Shown here one piece after another: positions 27,198 to 37,603 of a DNA stretch of 64,000 nt. The stretch comes from Methylorubrum aminovorans (GTDB taxonomy: Bacteria > Pseudomonadota > Alphaproteobacteria > Rhizobiales > Beijerinckiaceae): positions 1-64,000 of the forward strand of contig NZ_BPRC01000016.1 in the NCBI RefSeq assembly GCF_022179725.1. Reading direction: 5' to 3'. The notes beneath the pieces are model-generated. The model was not told where the DNA came from. It worked only from the letters and a program-made list of their open reading frames with translations, and made no database searches. The position numbers and the translations under genes were made by a program. Positions within the stretch are counted from its first letter, which is position 1. Each line of letters opens with the position of its first letter.

Positions 27198-28493
27198 TTA
27201 CTCCGCCGGCACCGGCCGGCCGGAGGGCGGCGCCACGGCCTTGCGGCGCACGGAGAGCCGCGCGGCGCGCTTGCGCCACCAGATCACCACGCCGGTCACC
27301 GAGAGCATCGCCACGACGAGCCCCATCAGCGAGATCATGATGCGCCCCGGAAGGCCGAGGATGCGGCCGGAATGGACCGGGAACTGCGCCTGCACGAAAA
27401 TGTCCGCGGCGGTGCCGACCCAGGGCTGGCGGTCGCCGATCACCCGGCCATCCGCCCCGTCGAAGTAGATCGCCGCCGGCCCGACGCCCGCGGCGCCGTG
27501 ATCGTCGCCGGGCTCGAAGTAGCGCGCGGTGTAGAAGCCCTGCATCGGCGTGTACGCCAGCGCGCCGACGGGTTCCTTCCAGCCACGGCGCTGGCCTTCG
27601 GCCTGCGCCGCCTCCAGAACCTGAGCGTAACTCACCCCCGGCTCGATCGGTTTGAGGGCTGAGACGAAGGGGCGGGTGTTCGACGGATCAGGTGTCACCT
27701 GCGAGACGCTCGACATCAGCGGCAGGAACACTTCCCGGTAAAGGTTGAGCGAGAACGCCGTAAAGGCGAGCAGGAACAGCAGCGCGAAGGTCCAGAGGCT
27801 GAAGGCGCGGTGCAGGTCGAAGCTCACCCGGTAGGCGCTGCCCGACGTCTTCACCTTCCAGGCCGGCTTCCAGCGCGACCACCAGCCCCGGCCGAGCTGC
27901 CGCTCGACGGACGCGGGACGCGCCGGGTTGGCGGGCTTGCGCACCGGCAGCGTCAGGTAGAAGCCGACGAAGGAATCGAGGGTCCACACCACGGCGACGA
28001 TGCCGAGAAGCCAGATGCCCCAGCGTTCCTCGCCCCACATCTCCGGCAGGTGCAGGGAGAAGTGCAGCTTGTACAGGAACGAGATCAGGGTCTCGCGGGT
28101 GATCGGCCAGACCTGCCCCCATTCCCGGCGGCCGAGTTCGGCCCCCGTCACCGGGTCGAGGAAGACCTGATTGTAGCCGAGCGCGTAAAGCTTGTTCGTC
28201 GCGGCATCGACCCGTGGCGCCACGAACAGCGACAGCGACTCGCCGGGCTCGGCCGCCAGCGGGACATAGCCGACGCTGGCATGCGGCTCGCGGGCCTCGA
28301 ATTGGCGCACGAGATCGAGGGCGGGGATCGCCGCACCGCGGCTCTCGACCGTGTGGAGATGCGGGTTGAGCCAGTCGTCGAGTTCGTGATCCCAGGAGAT
28401 CACCGCGCCCGTGAGCCCTGCCACGAGCAGGAAGGCGGCGATCGTCAGACCCGCCCACCGGTGCAGCAGAACGAAAACGGAGCGCGCCATCAA
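27198..28493 (-). CDS. PepSY-associated membrane protein (PiuB-like)
   Basis: This 431-residue protein has four membrane helices near 10-35, 155-180, 235-260 and 385-410, separated by periplasmic PepSY-type domains. Typical features are the first-helix pattern LHRWAGLTIAAFLLVAGLTG, the LHFSLHLPEMWG segment and a terminal SVTGVVIWWRKR. Family members are often linked to siderophore or iron uptake and may act as ferric reductases. No TonB receptor gene is adjacent. The gene is divergent from the penicillin-binding protein gene. Confidence 0.85.
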   Translation of the reverse strand: MMARSVFVLLHRWAGLTIAAFLLVAGLTGAVISWDHELDDWLNPHLHTVESRGAAIPALDLVRQFEAREPHASVGYVPLAAEPGESLSLFVAPRVDAATNKLYALGYNQVFLDPVTGAELGRREWGQVWPITRETLISFLYKLHFSLHLPEMWGEERWGIWLLGIVAVVWTLDSFVGFYLTLPVRKPANPARPASVERQLGRGWWSRWKPAWKVKTSGSAYRVSFDLHRAFSLWTFALLFLLAFTAFSLNLYREVFLPLMSSVSQVTPDPSNTRPFVSALKPIEPGVSYAQVLEAAQAEGQRRGWKEPVGALAYTPMQGFYTARYFEPGDDHGAAGVGPAAIYFDGADGRVIGDRQPWVGTAADIFVQAQFPVHSGRILGLPGRIMISLMGLVVAMLSVTGVVIWWRKRAARLSVRRKAVAPPSGRPVPAE

Positions 28494-28928
28494 ACCCTCG
28501 AGCCTGGATCAGGGACGGCTCCGTGCCGTCTGAGAAGAAAGGCTTCCGGTCCCTCGACGAGCCCGTCCCGGTCCGGTTCAGTCCAGCTCTTCGCCCAGGC
28601 GCTGCACGACAAGCGCTGCGAGAGCGGGACCGTCGATAACGGCAGTCGCGCCGCGGCGCCAGTCCCCGGCGGCCCTTAAGGATCGCGCGCGAGAGGATCA
28701 CGCGTGAAGATCCGGTGAAGGTGGGCGGCGTGCATTCCGGGTGGTTTAACAACCCTTAAACCCGCCGCATTTACGCTCTCTGACGCAAGGGGCGGACCGC
28801 CGTGCCGCAGGGCCGGCCGGCACGTTCGACGGGATCGATCCGGCGGACTACGGACGCGCGGATTCCGAGCAGGGGAGCACAGTCGCGGCAGGCTCAAGAT
28901 CCCGTGCGGGATCGGCAGCCGCAGACGC
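28494..28928. other. Divergent intergenic region
   Basis: This 435-bp stretch lies between the PepSY gene and the penicillin-binding protein gene, which point away from each other. It should hold both promoters. No operator, RNA gene or repeat was recognised. Confidence 0.35.
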
Positions 28929-31118
28929 ATGGAACGCATGGCGCAGTCTCGCGGACGCAAACCACGCAGCGAACCCACTTTCGATATCCCGGAAGGGAGC
29001 GATCCGGGCCGCCTCGACGTGCGCCTGTCGCGCAACGACCGGTCTGCGGGCGGACAGCGCGCCTCGACCGGACGCGCGGCCCCGGCACCGAAGGCGCGTG
29101 TGCGCAAGGCGTCCGGCGGCGGTGGCCGGCGCCCGCCGCGGCGGCGCTCCTGGCTCGGTCGGCTGGTCTATGCCGGTTTCGTGCTCGGCATCTGGGCGGC
29201 GATCGGTCTCGCCGGCCTCATCGCCTACCACGCCTCGCAACTGCCGCCGATCGATCAGCTCGCCGTGCCGAAGCGTCCGCCCAATATCGCGATCCTGGCC
29301 AGCGACGGCAGCCTGTTCGCCAATCGCGGCGAGACCGGCGGCCGCGTCGTTTCGATCAAGGAATTGCCGCCCTACCTGCCCCGCGCCTTCGTCGCGATCG
29401 AGGACCGGCGTTTCTACGACCATTTCGGCATCGATCCCGTGGGCATCGCCCGCGCGATCACGCAGAACCTGACCCGGCGCGGGGTGGCGCAGGGCGGCTC
29501 GACCCTGACCCAGCAGCTCGCCAAGAACCTGTTCCTGACGCCCGAGCGCTCCGCCTCGCGAAAGATCCAGGAGGCGATCCTGGCCCTGTGGCTTGAGCAC
29601 AAATACACCAAGGACGAGATCCTCGAACTCTACCTGAATCGGGTCTACTTCGGCGCCGGCGCCTACGGCGTCGAGGCGGCGGCCCAGCGCTATTTCGGCA
29701 AGCCCGCCAAGAACGTGACGCTGGCCGAGGCCGCCATGCTCGGCGGCCTGGTCCAGGCGCCCTCGCGGCTCGCGCCCAATCGCAACCTGAAGGCGGCGCA
29801 GGCTCGCGCCGCCCAGGTGCTCGCGGCCATGGAGGAGCTGGGATTTGCCAAGAGCGCCGACGCGAAGGTGGCGCTGGCCCAGCCGGCGCGCCCGGCCTCG
29901 ACTCGCGGCGGCGGTTCGCCGAACTACGTCGCCGACCTCGTGATGGACGTGCTCGACGACTTCCTGCCGAAGTTCGACGAGGACATCGTCGTCGCCACCA
30001 CCGTCGATGCGAGCATGCAGACGGCGGGCGAGAAGGCGCTCACCGACGAACTGAACGCCAAGGGCACCCGCTACAACGTCGCCCAGGGCGCGCTCGTCTC
30101 GATGCGTCCGGACGGAGCGATCCGCGCGCTCGTCGGCGGGCGCGACTACGCGCAGAGCCAGTTCAACCGGGCCACCACCGCCCGGCGCCAGCCGGGCTCG
30201 GCCTTCAAGCCCTTCGTCTACCTCGCCGCGGTCGAGCGCGGTCTGACCCCGGACACGGTCCGCGACGACGCTCCCGTGCGCATCGGCAACTGGGCGCCGG
30301 AGAACTACTCCCACAACTATCGCGGCCCGGTTTCCTTGCGCGAGGCGCTGGCGCTCTCGCTCAACACGGTGGCGGTGAAGCTCGGACAGGAGGTCGGCCC
30401 GAAGGCGGTGGTGCAGACGGCGCAGCGGCTGGGTATCTCCTCGCCGCTACAAGCCAACGGCTCGATCGCGCTCGGCACCTCCGAGGTGACGCCGCTCGAA
30501 CTGGTGGGCGCCTACTGCGCGTTTGCCAACGGCGGCACCGGCGTGATCCCTTACGTCATCGCCAGCATCAAGAGCGCCAACGGCAAGGTGCTGTACAAGC
30601 GCGGCGAGGGCGGACTCGGCCGCGTCATCGACCCGAACGCCGTCGGCATGATGAATGCCATGATGCACGACGTCTTCACCATGGGCACGGCGAAGAAGGC
30701 CGACATTCCCGGCTGGGAGCTGGCCGGCAAGACCGGCACCAGCCAGGAATTCCGGGACGCTTGGTTCGTCGGCTACTCCGCCACCCTGGTGACGGGCGTT
30801 TGGCTCGGCAACGACGATGGCGAGCCGACCAAGCGGGCCTCCGGCGGCAGCCTGCCGGTGGAGATCTGGAAGGCCTACATGACCACGGCGCTCAAGGGCG
30901 AGAAGCCGGTCGGCCTGCCGGGCATGAACCGCTGGCGCGCGCCGAGGCCCGAGGCGGCGCCCGAGCGCGAGTCCGGCCCCGGCGGCCTGATCGGCGCGCT
31001 GCTCGGCGAACCGGAGCAGACCGCCTCCGCCCTCCCCCCACGGCCGGTCGGTCGCGAGCGGGGCCCGAGCCGGGACGACCGCAACTTCCTCGAGAAGCTG
31101 TTCGGGGTCGGCGAGTAG
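28929..31118 (+). CDS. mrcA: Class A penicillin-binding protein (PBP1A-like)
   Basis: The protein has 729 residues with a basic cytoplasmic start and one membrane helix (about 78-100). The GT51 glycosyltransferase domain (about 120-300) shows E158 in IEDRRFYDHFGID and the QGGSTLTQQLAKNLFL block. The transpeptidase domain (about 380-670) has S424-x-x-K (GSAFK), SLN near 480 and K601-T-G (AGKTGTS). It polymerises and cross-links peptidoglycan. ATGs at 28929 and 28938 are both possible. A Pro/Arg-rich tail of about 50 residues ends it. Confidence 0.93.
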   Translation: MERMAQSRGRKPRSEPTFDIPEGSDPGRLDVRLSRNDRSAGGQRASTGRAAPAPKARVRKASGGGGRRPPRRRSWLGRLVYAGFVLGIWAAIGLAGLIAYHASQLPPIDQLAVPKRPPNIAILASDGSLFANRGETGGRVVSIKELPPYLPRAFVAIEDRRFYDHFGIDPVGIARAITQNLTRRGVAQGGSTLTQQLAKNLFLTPERSASRKIQEAILALWLEHKYTKDEILELYLNRVYFGAGAYGVEAAAQRYFGKPAKNVTLAEAAMLGGLVQAPSRLAPNRNLKAAQARAAQVLAAMEELGFAKSADAKVALAQPARPASTRGGGSPNYVADLVMDVLDDFLPKFDEDIVVATTVDASMQTAGEKALTDELNAKGTRYNVAQGALVSMRPDGAIRALVGGRDYAQSQFNRATTARRQPGSAFKPFVYLAAVERGLTPDTVRDDAPVRIGNWAPENYSHNYRGPVSLREALALSLNTVAVKLGQEVGPKAVVQTAQRLGISSPLQANGSIALGTSEVTPLELVGAYCAFANGGTGVIPYVIASIKSANGKVLYKRGEGGLGRVIDPNAVGMMNAMMHDVFTMGTAKKADIPGWELAGKTGTSQEFRDAWFVGYSATLVTGVWLGNDDGEPTKRASGGSLPVEIWKAYMTTALKGEKPVGLPGMNRWRAPRPEAAPERESGPGGLIGALLGEPEQTASALPPRPVGRERGPSRDDRNFLEKLFGVGE

Positions 31119-31404
31119 GCTCGGCTCACATCGCCTGACGGTGAGGATAATTCCTCCCACCGGGTCGTCCTCGGCAAAATTTCTGACCGGGCCCGGACCC
31201 TGCATGCGGCCGTGCGCCACATTCGCGCCACGTTGCAGGCATGAGCCTTCGACAGCCTGGACAGAGTCAGGGTTTCTCCTGAACCTCCTGATCGGCGACG
31301 GAAGGAGCCCCCGTGTCGACCCGCCTGCCCGACCGTTGCACGCATGGCCCCGAGGCCGCCGCGCACGAGTCGGGCTCCTCCGACGGCCGCCGGAGCCCGA
31401 ACTG

Positions 31405-32472
31405 ATGCTGCCGCACCATCGCTGGTTCTGGCTCCTCATCCTCCTCGCCTCGGGCGGGGCGGGGCTGCTCTACAACGTCATCTTCGCCGGCGGCGCCTCG
31501 CCGCTGGCCGGCTTCACCTACGGCCTCTGCGTCGGCATCTCGGCGCTGGCCTTCGACCGGGGCGTGCTGCTCGCCGGCGTCCAGTCGCGCATCCGCCGCC
31601 TGCCCGCAGGCCTCTACGTCGTGGCGGCGGAACTCTCCTACGTGGCGATGATCATCGTCGGCAATGCGCTCGGCGGCTTCGTCGTCTGGCTGCTTGGCCT
31701 CACCGGTGACAGCTTGAGCGAGGCGGTGCGCACGACGCCGCGGGTGCTGGCCTACGCGCTCGCCGTCTCGGCGCTGCTCGTCTTCGTGATCCGCATGCGC
31801 GACCTGATCGGCGGCGAGGTCTTCATCAACTTCCTCGTCGGGCGCTATCACCGCCCGGTGGAGGAGGAGCGGATCTTCCTGTTCCTCGACGTCGTCGGCT
31901 CCACCGCCTTCGCCGAGACCCATGGCGACTTGCGGGCGCAGGAATATCTCAGCGCCGTCTTCGCCACCCTCGCCGAGCCGGTGCGGCGGTTCTACGGTTC
32001 GACGGACGATTACATCGGCGACCTCGCCATGATCACCTGGCCGATGGAGCGCGGCCTGAAGGATGCGCGCTGCGTGGAGTGCCTGTTCGCGGTGCGCGAG
32101 CGGATCGAGGCCGAGGCGGAGGCGTGGGAGGCGCGCTTCGGCACAGTCCCGCGGCTGCGGGCGGGCCTGCATGGCGGCCGAGTCATCACGGCGGAAGTGG
32201 GCGTGGATCGGCACAAGATCGCCTATTTCGGCGATGCCGTGAACGTGGTCGCCCGCGTCGAGGCCCTGTGCCGGCCGCTCGGCGTCGACACGCTGATTTC
32301 CGAGGATCTGCTGAAGCGGCTGCCGCGGCTGCCCGAAGGCGTCGTCGTCAGACCGCTCGGCACGCATTCCCTGCGCGGGCGCGGACAACCCCTCTCCGTC
32401 GCGACCCTCGAACGCGCCGGGTCGGCGCCGCTCTCGAAGGAGACGGCGCCGCGGATCGCCGCCGCGCCGTAG
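31405..32472 (+). CDS. Membrane-anchored class III adenylate/guanylate cyclase, second paralogue
   Basis: This 355-residue protein has four or so hydrophobic segments in the first 130 residues and a class III cyclase domain (about 150-335). Metal-binding D162 (FLFLDVVGST) and D206 (DDYIGD) are present. It matches the 226-1332 protein through both halves, including an identical TAEVGVDRHKIAYFGD segment, so the two arose by duplication. The ATG at 31405 aligns with the paralogue; 88 extra upstream codons lack support. Product specificity is unknown. Confidence 0.87.
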   Translation: MLPHHRWFWLLILLASGGAGLLYNVIFAGGASPLAGFTYGLCVGISALAFDRGVLLAGVQSRIRRLPAGLYVVAAELSYVAMIIVGNALGGFVVWLLGLTGDSLSEAVRTTPRVLAYALAVSALLVFVIRMRDLIGGEVFINFLVGRYHRPVEEERIFLFLDVVGSTAFAETHGDLRAQEYLSAVFATLAEPVRRFYGSTDDYIGDLAMITWPMERGLKDARCVECLFAVRERIEAEAEAWEARFGTVPRLRAGLHGGRVITAEVGVDRHKIAYFGDAVNVVARVEALCRPLGVDTLISEDLLKRLPRLPEGVVVRPLGTHSLRGRGQPLSVATLERAGSAPLSKETAPRIAAAP

Positions 32473-32516
32473 GGCATCGTCCCGAAAGCCAGCAACGCCT
32501 CTTCGTAACGATGCCC
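32472..32516. terminator. Inverted repeat between convergent genes
   Basis: A perfect 9-bp inverted repeat (GGGCATCGT with ACGATGCCC) and a 27-nt loop lie between the cyclase stop and the MAPEG gene stop. The position suggests a terminator or a REP-like element, but the loop is long and there is no T-run. Confidence 0.4.
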
Positions 32517-32529
32517 CGGCGCCGATCGA

Positions 32530-32928
32530 TCAGCCGGCGCGCAGGAGCAGCAGAAGCGCGGCGACCGTCATGACGGCGACCGTCGCGAGGATGCCGCCGC
32601 CGCGGCAGGCGAATTGGCGCGGCGAGTTCGTCGGTGCGAACATGCCGATCGGGTGCAGGATGCGCGCGATCACCAGCACGATCAGCAGGCCCCGGACCCA
32701 GGCAGGAGAACCGCCGCCCGCCTCGTAGAGCGCGATCAGCAGCAGCGTCAGCGGCACGTATTCCTGGAAGTTGCCGTGCGAGCGGATGCGGCGCTGGAGG
32801 GCATCCTGACCGCCATCGCCGAGCAGGACGTTGCCGCTGACACGGCCGCCGATCACCCAGGCGGATAGGCCGGCATAGATCAGGCCCAGGATCGCGGCAT
32901 AGAAGGCCGTGGTGGTCGGAAAGATCAC
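32530..32928 (-). CDS. MAPEG family membrane protein
   Basis: This protein of about 132 residues, started at a GTG (32928), has four membrane helices. It shows the MAPEG pattern RIRSHGNFQEYVPLTLLLIA, with the conserved Asn/Glu for glutathione binding, and ARILHPIG later. Bacterial MAPEG proteins are inner-membrane glutathione transferases or peroxidases of unclear substrate. An upstream extension to 33024 is not family-like. Confidence 0.85.
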   Translation of the reverse strand: MIFPTTTAFYAAILGLIYAGLSAWVIGGRVSGNVLLGDGGQDALQRRIRSHGNFQEYVPLTLLLIALYEAGGGSPAWVRGLLIVLVIARILHPIGMFAPTNSPRQFACRGGGILATVAVMTVAALLLLLRAG

Positions 32929-33229
32929 AGTGCAGAACCTCGGATTGGAAGTGCGGCCCGCCGGGCGGCGGATGTCGTTGGCGCTTCGCAAAATAGGATG
33001 ATGCGCGCCGCGTTCCGCCCGCACCCACGATCACGATGGCGTATCCTTGCCGCGAGGGTCGCGCATCGGCCCCCGGCGGGCGACCGTTGATCGGCGAATG
33101 GCAGGATAACATTCAGCACTCTGCCGAAAGCCGTTGCCGGTCACGGCAACGCTCGATGCGCTAGATTGTGGTTGAACGGCTCGCCTTCCGGGTTGAGCGG
33201 ATCCTGACACGGGGATCGTTTGTGAGGGG
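32929..33229. other. Divergent intergenic region
   Basis: About 300 bp separate the MAPEG and ParA-like genes. Promoters for both should be here. No specific element was recognised. Confidence 0.3.
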
Positions 33230-34135
33230 ATGTCGGTGGGCGGCAAGCTGATCGCGGTGGCGAACATGAAGGGCGGGGTCGGCAAGACCACCACCGTGGT
33301 CATGCTTGCCGAGGCGCTGGCGGCCGACGGGGCGCGGGTGCTGGTGGTCGATCTCGATCCGCAGGCAAGCGTCTCGGTCTGCCTCGCGGGCGACAGGCTG
33401 CTCGGCGAGATGATCGTCCGCGGGCGCACGCTGGAGGCCTATCTCGCCCTCAAGCTCATCACCCGCCATAAGCCGGACCTTTCCGCCCGGATCCAGCCCG
33501 GCGTCAGCCTGACCGTTCACAAGAACGCGCCGCTCTCGCTCTCGCTTTTGCCGTCCGGCCCGCATCTGCGGCTCGTCGAGCGGGAAATCCTCTACGAATT
33601 GACCGAGCGGAAATTCTCGATGCACGCCATCGACGAGCGGCTGTGGACGGTCTTCCAGGAAGATTTCGTGCCGCTGGCCGCGCGCTACGACTACATCTTC
33701 TTCGATTGCGCGCCGGGCATCTCTCCCATGACCGAGGTGGCGGTGCGGGCTGCCGACCTCGTGCTCGTCACCTCGATTCCCGACTTTCTCTCGACCTACG
33801 GTCTCAACGCCTTCGTCGAGACGATCTGGCGGCGCTCCGGCCGGCAGGCGAGCCATATCGCCCCGCGGAGCGAGCCGCACGTGCTCGTCACCCGCTTCCA
33901 GGCTCAGGTGCGCCAGCATCAGCGGACCCTGGCCCGGCTCCAGACCGAGGCGGGCTCCGAGGATGCCGGCTTCCGCCTGCTCGAAACCCGCATCCCGCAG
34001 GCGGCGGCGCTCGCCGACGCGCTGGTGCCGGCCGACGGCGCGCCGCCGACCTTCTCCGCCAAGTATGGCGCCCATGTCTCCAACGTGCTGATTCCGCTCG
34101 TCGCGGAAGTGAAGGAACTCCTCCATGGCCCTTGA
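33230..34135 (+). CDS. Orphan ParA-family ATPase
   Basis: This 301-residue protein has a deviant Walker A (NMKGGVGKTTT at 12-22), a switch I-like VDLDPQAS near 42-49 and Walker B-like YIFFDCAPG near 160. It belongs to the ParA/Soj/MinD group, but no parB gene or parS-like cluster is adjacent. A dedicated partner gene overlaps its end by 11 bp. Such orphan ATPases position other cargo such as chemoreceptors, carboxysomes or plasmids; the cargo here is unknown. Confidence 0.85.
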   Translation: MSVGGKLIAVANMKGGVGKTTTVVMLAEALAADGARVLVVDLDPQASVSVCLAGDRLLGEMIVRGRTLEAYLALKLITRHKPDLSARIQPGVSLTVHKNAPLSLSLLPSGPHLRLVEREILYELTERKFSMHAIDERLWTVFQEDFVPLAARYDYIFFDCAPGISPMTEVAVRAADLVLVTSIPDFLSTYGLNAFVETIWRRSGRQASHIAPRSEPHVLVTRFQAQVRQHQRTLARLQTEAGSEDAGFRLLETRIPQAAALADALVPADGAPPTFSAKYGAHVSNVLIPLVAEVKELLHGP

Positions 34136-34658
34136 TGTCGATGGCTACGCCGTGTTGCAGGCGATGGCCTCCGCGCCGGAAGCCTTTCCCGACATCCGCA
34201 CCGAAATCCCCAAGGTCGCCCGCACCCTGGTCGTGAAGCAGCTCAAGGCGCGGAGCTTGCGCGTGGCGTCGCTGCGCATGATCCGCGAGATCCTGGGCAG
34301 TGAGAGCTTCGCCCTGATCGCCGACGGTATGTCCGAGCCGGAGGTGAAGGGGCTCGTGACCCGCCTCGACCCCCACCACCCCTCGCTGAAGACCGCGACG
34401 CCGGGTTGGCACCGCCACCGCCTCGCCGCCCTGGCCGCGGGCGACGCTCCGTTCCGCAAGGGCGAGATCCGGCCCGAGGATGCGGTGACCAAGGCCCGTA
34501 CCGTCGAGGCGCCCCCGGAACGCGCGCTGGCCAGCCGCCCCTTCGCCGCGGTGTGGGATGGCAAGGACCACGACGCGCCGACCGTGAAGGAAGGCCGGGA
34601 GAAGAAGGATAAGGACAAGGATCGGAAGGAGCGGAAGGGCAAAAAGAAGAAGGGCTGA
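34125..34658 (+). CDS. Hypothetical partner of the ParA-like ATPase
   Basis: This 177-residue protein has a helical N-terminal domain (about 1-85, with VVKQLKARSLRVASLRMIRE) and a highly charged Lys/Asp/Glu tail (about 152-177, KKDKDKDRKERKGKKKKG). It overlaps the ParA-like gene by 11 bp and is probably co-translated with it. The basic tail could bind nucleic acid or the ATPase. No family is recognised. Confidence 0.7.
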   Translation: MALDVDGYAVLQAMASAPEAFPDIRTEIPKVARTLVVKQLKARSLRVASLRMIREILGSESFALIADGMSEPEVKGLVTRLDPHHPSLKTATPGWHRHRLAALAAGDAPFRKGEIRPEDAVTKARTVEAPPERALASRPFAAVWDGKDHDAPTVKEGREKKDKDKDRKERKGKKKKG

Positions 34659-34868
34659 ATCAACCTTCGTCCCGTTCGGCTTCACGCCGGGTCCTGGGCT
34701 TTCCTGATATCGGTTCGACAGGTGGGACATCGTCTGCCGCCCCTGCAAGCGGTGGCGAAGCGATCCGGTGGCGCGACCTTTGCGGCACTACGGCACCCTG
34801 GATCGCTTCGACTCCGCCGCGCGATGACGGAGGCGGGCAATACCCCACGCGGGCAAACCGAATCGATG

Positions 34869-35147
34869 TTACGGCTCGTCGCTGAACAGGACGGCGAAGC
34901 GCGCTTCGAGGGCGGCGAGCCGGCCCTGGCCCTCCAGCACGGCGACCCGGTGCTGGCGGGTCACGTCGAGGAGACCATCGGCCATTTCGGCCTCACCGCA
35001 CAGGCGGGCCCGATCGGAGATCTGCGAGAGCTGATCGGCCATCAGGCCATCGATCCGTATCCCCTCCGCCAGCGCCTGAATCAGACCCAGCATTTCCTCG
35101 CGGATGTGCGCGTGCGGTGTCGAGGAGGTGGGGATACGGTCCGTCAC
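34869..35147 (-). CDS. Possible small coiled-coil protein (about 92 aa)
   Basis: A minus-strand frame started at a GTG (35147) reads as an amphipathic helical protein (REEMLGLIQALAEGIRIDGL followed by an Arg-rich helix and ARFAVLFSDEP). A longer frame to 35348 passes through the groEL terminator region and is unlikely. The start has no clear ribosome site. Function is unknown. Confidence 0.4.
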   Translation of the reverse strand: MTDRIPTSSTPHAHIREEMLGLIQALAEGIRIDGLMADQLSQISDRARLCGEAEMADGLLDVTRQHRVAVLEGQGRLAALEARFAVLFSDEP

Positions 35148-35314
35148 GGTGCTCGCGAAAATCAGGCCGACAACGTCAGAGGGCTGCCGAGACGAAGCTG
35201 CCGAGACCTGGCCGCTGCGGCCACTGCATAGGATAGACTCGGCGTGCTTTTCCTGCGGGGCCGTCGCTTTGCCCCAGCGGTTGCATTCGAGTCTGCCCGG
35301 GGTCTGCCAACGAA

Positions 35315-35342
35315 GAAGGGGCCGCCTTTCGGCGACCCCTTC
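35315..35342 (-). terminator. Terminator of groESL
   Basis: A 12-bp stem with one wobble pair (GAAGGGGTCGCC with GGCGGCCCCTTC on the minus strand) and a GAAA loop lies 29 bp past the groEL stop. It is followed on the minus strand by TTCG. Confidence 0.8.
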
Positions 35343-35370
35343 CTCCATTCTTCGATGGTGGACGTGGACC

Positions 35371-37014
<1,644 letters not shown>

Positions 37015-37098
37015 GTGAGTACCTGCCTCAGATGAGAGTGTCGGAATGCCCTGAAGCCAGCGAGAGCGGCCTCGAAGGGCGATGAAGTGGGCGTGGCC

Positions 37099-37389
37099 TT
37101 AGACGGCGACGACGCCCATGATGTCGGATTCCTTCATGATGAGGAGATCCTGGCCGTCGATCTTGACCTCGGTGCCGGACCACTTGCCGAACAGCACGCG
37201 GTCACCGACCTTCACGTCAAGGGCGTTGACGCGGCCCTGGTCATCACGGGCACCCGGGCCGACGGCGACGATCTCGCCCTCCTGCGGCTTCTCCTTGGCG
37301 GTATCCGGAATGATGATGCCGCCCTTCGTCTTCTCTTCGCTCTCGATGCGACGGACGACGACGCGGTCGTGCAGCGGACGGAACTTCAT
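37099..37389 (-). CDS. groS: Co-chaperonin GroES
   Basis: This 96-residue protein has the GroES signature MKFRPLHDRVVVRRIESEEK and mobile-loop segment KTKGGIIIPDTAKEKPQ. It caps the GroEL ring. The ATG at 37389 gives the family length; an upstream open frame to 37890 crosses the CIRCE element and is not used. First gene of the operon. Confidence 0.98.
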   Translation of the reverse strand: MKFRPLHDRVVVRRIESEEKTKGGIIIPDTAKEKPQEGEIVAVGPGARDDQGRVNALDVKVGDRVLFGKWSGTEVKIDGQDLLIMKESDIMGVVAV

Positions 37390-37460
37390 GAGCTGCCCTC
37401 TTGCTTCGAATTGGCGATTGGTCTTCATGCGGCCGGAAGCGACCGCGCTCCACCTGATTG

Positions 37461-37487
37461 TTAGCACTCGAAACAGGTGAGTGCTAA
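37461..37487 (-). promoter_or_regulatory. CIRCE element (HrcA operator) of groESL
   Basis: TTAGCACTC, nine spacer bases, then GAGTGCTAA: a perfect CIRCE inverted repeat. It lies about 72 bp upstream of the groES ATG, where HrcA would repress the operon until heat shock. Confidence 0.97.
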
Positions 37488-37603
37488 CGACGGTCGCGAG
37501 ATAGGCTCGGGCCGTTTTCGAGTCAAGGCGCAGCTTCTTCCCGGCTGCGGCGTTTCCGCACGAATTTCTCGTGCATCCCGCACGACACGGACGATTCTTC
37601 CCG

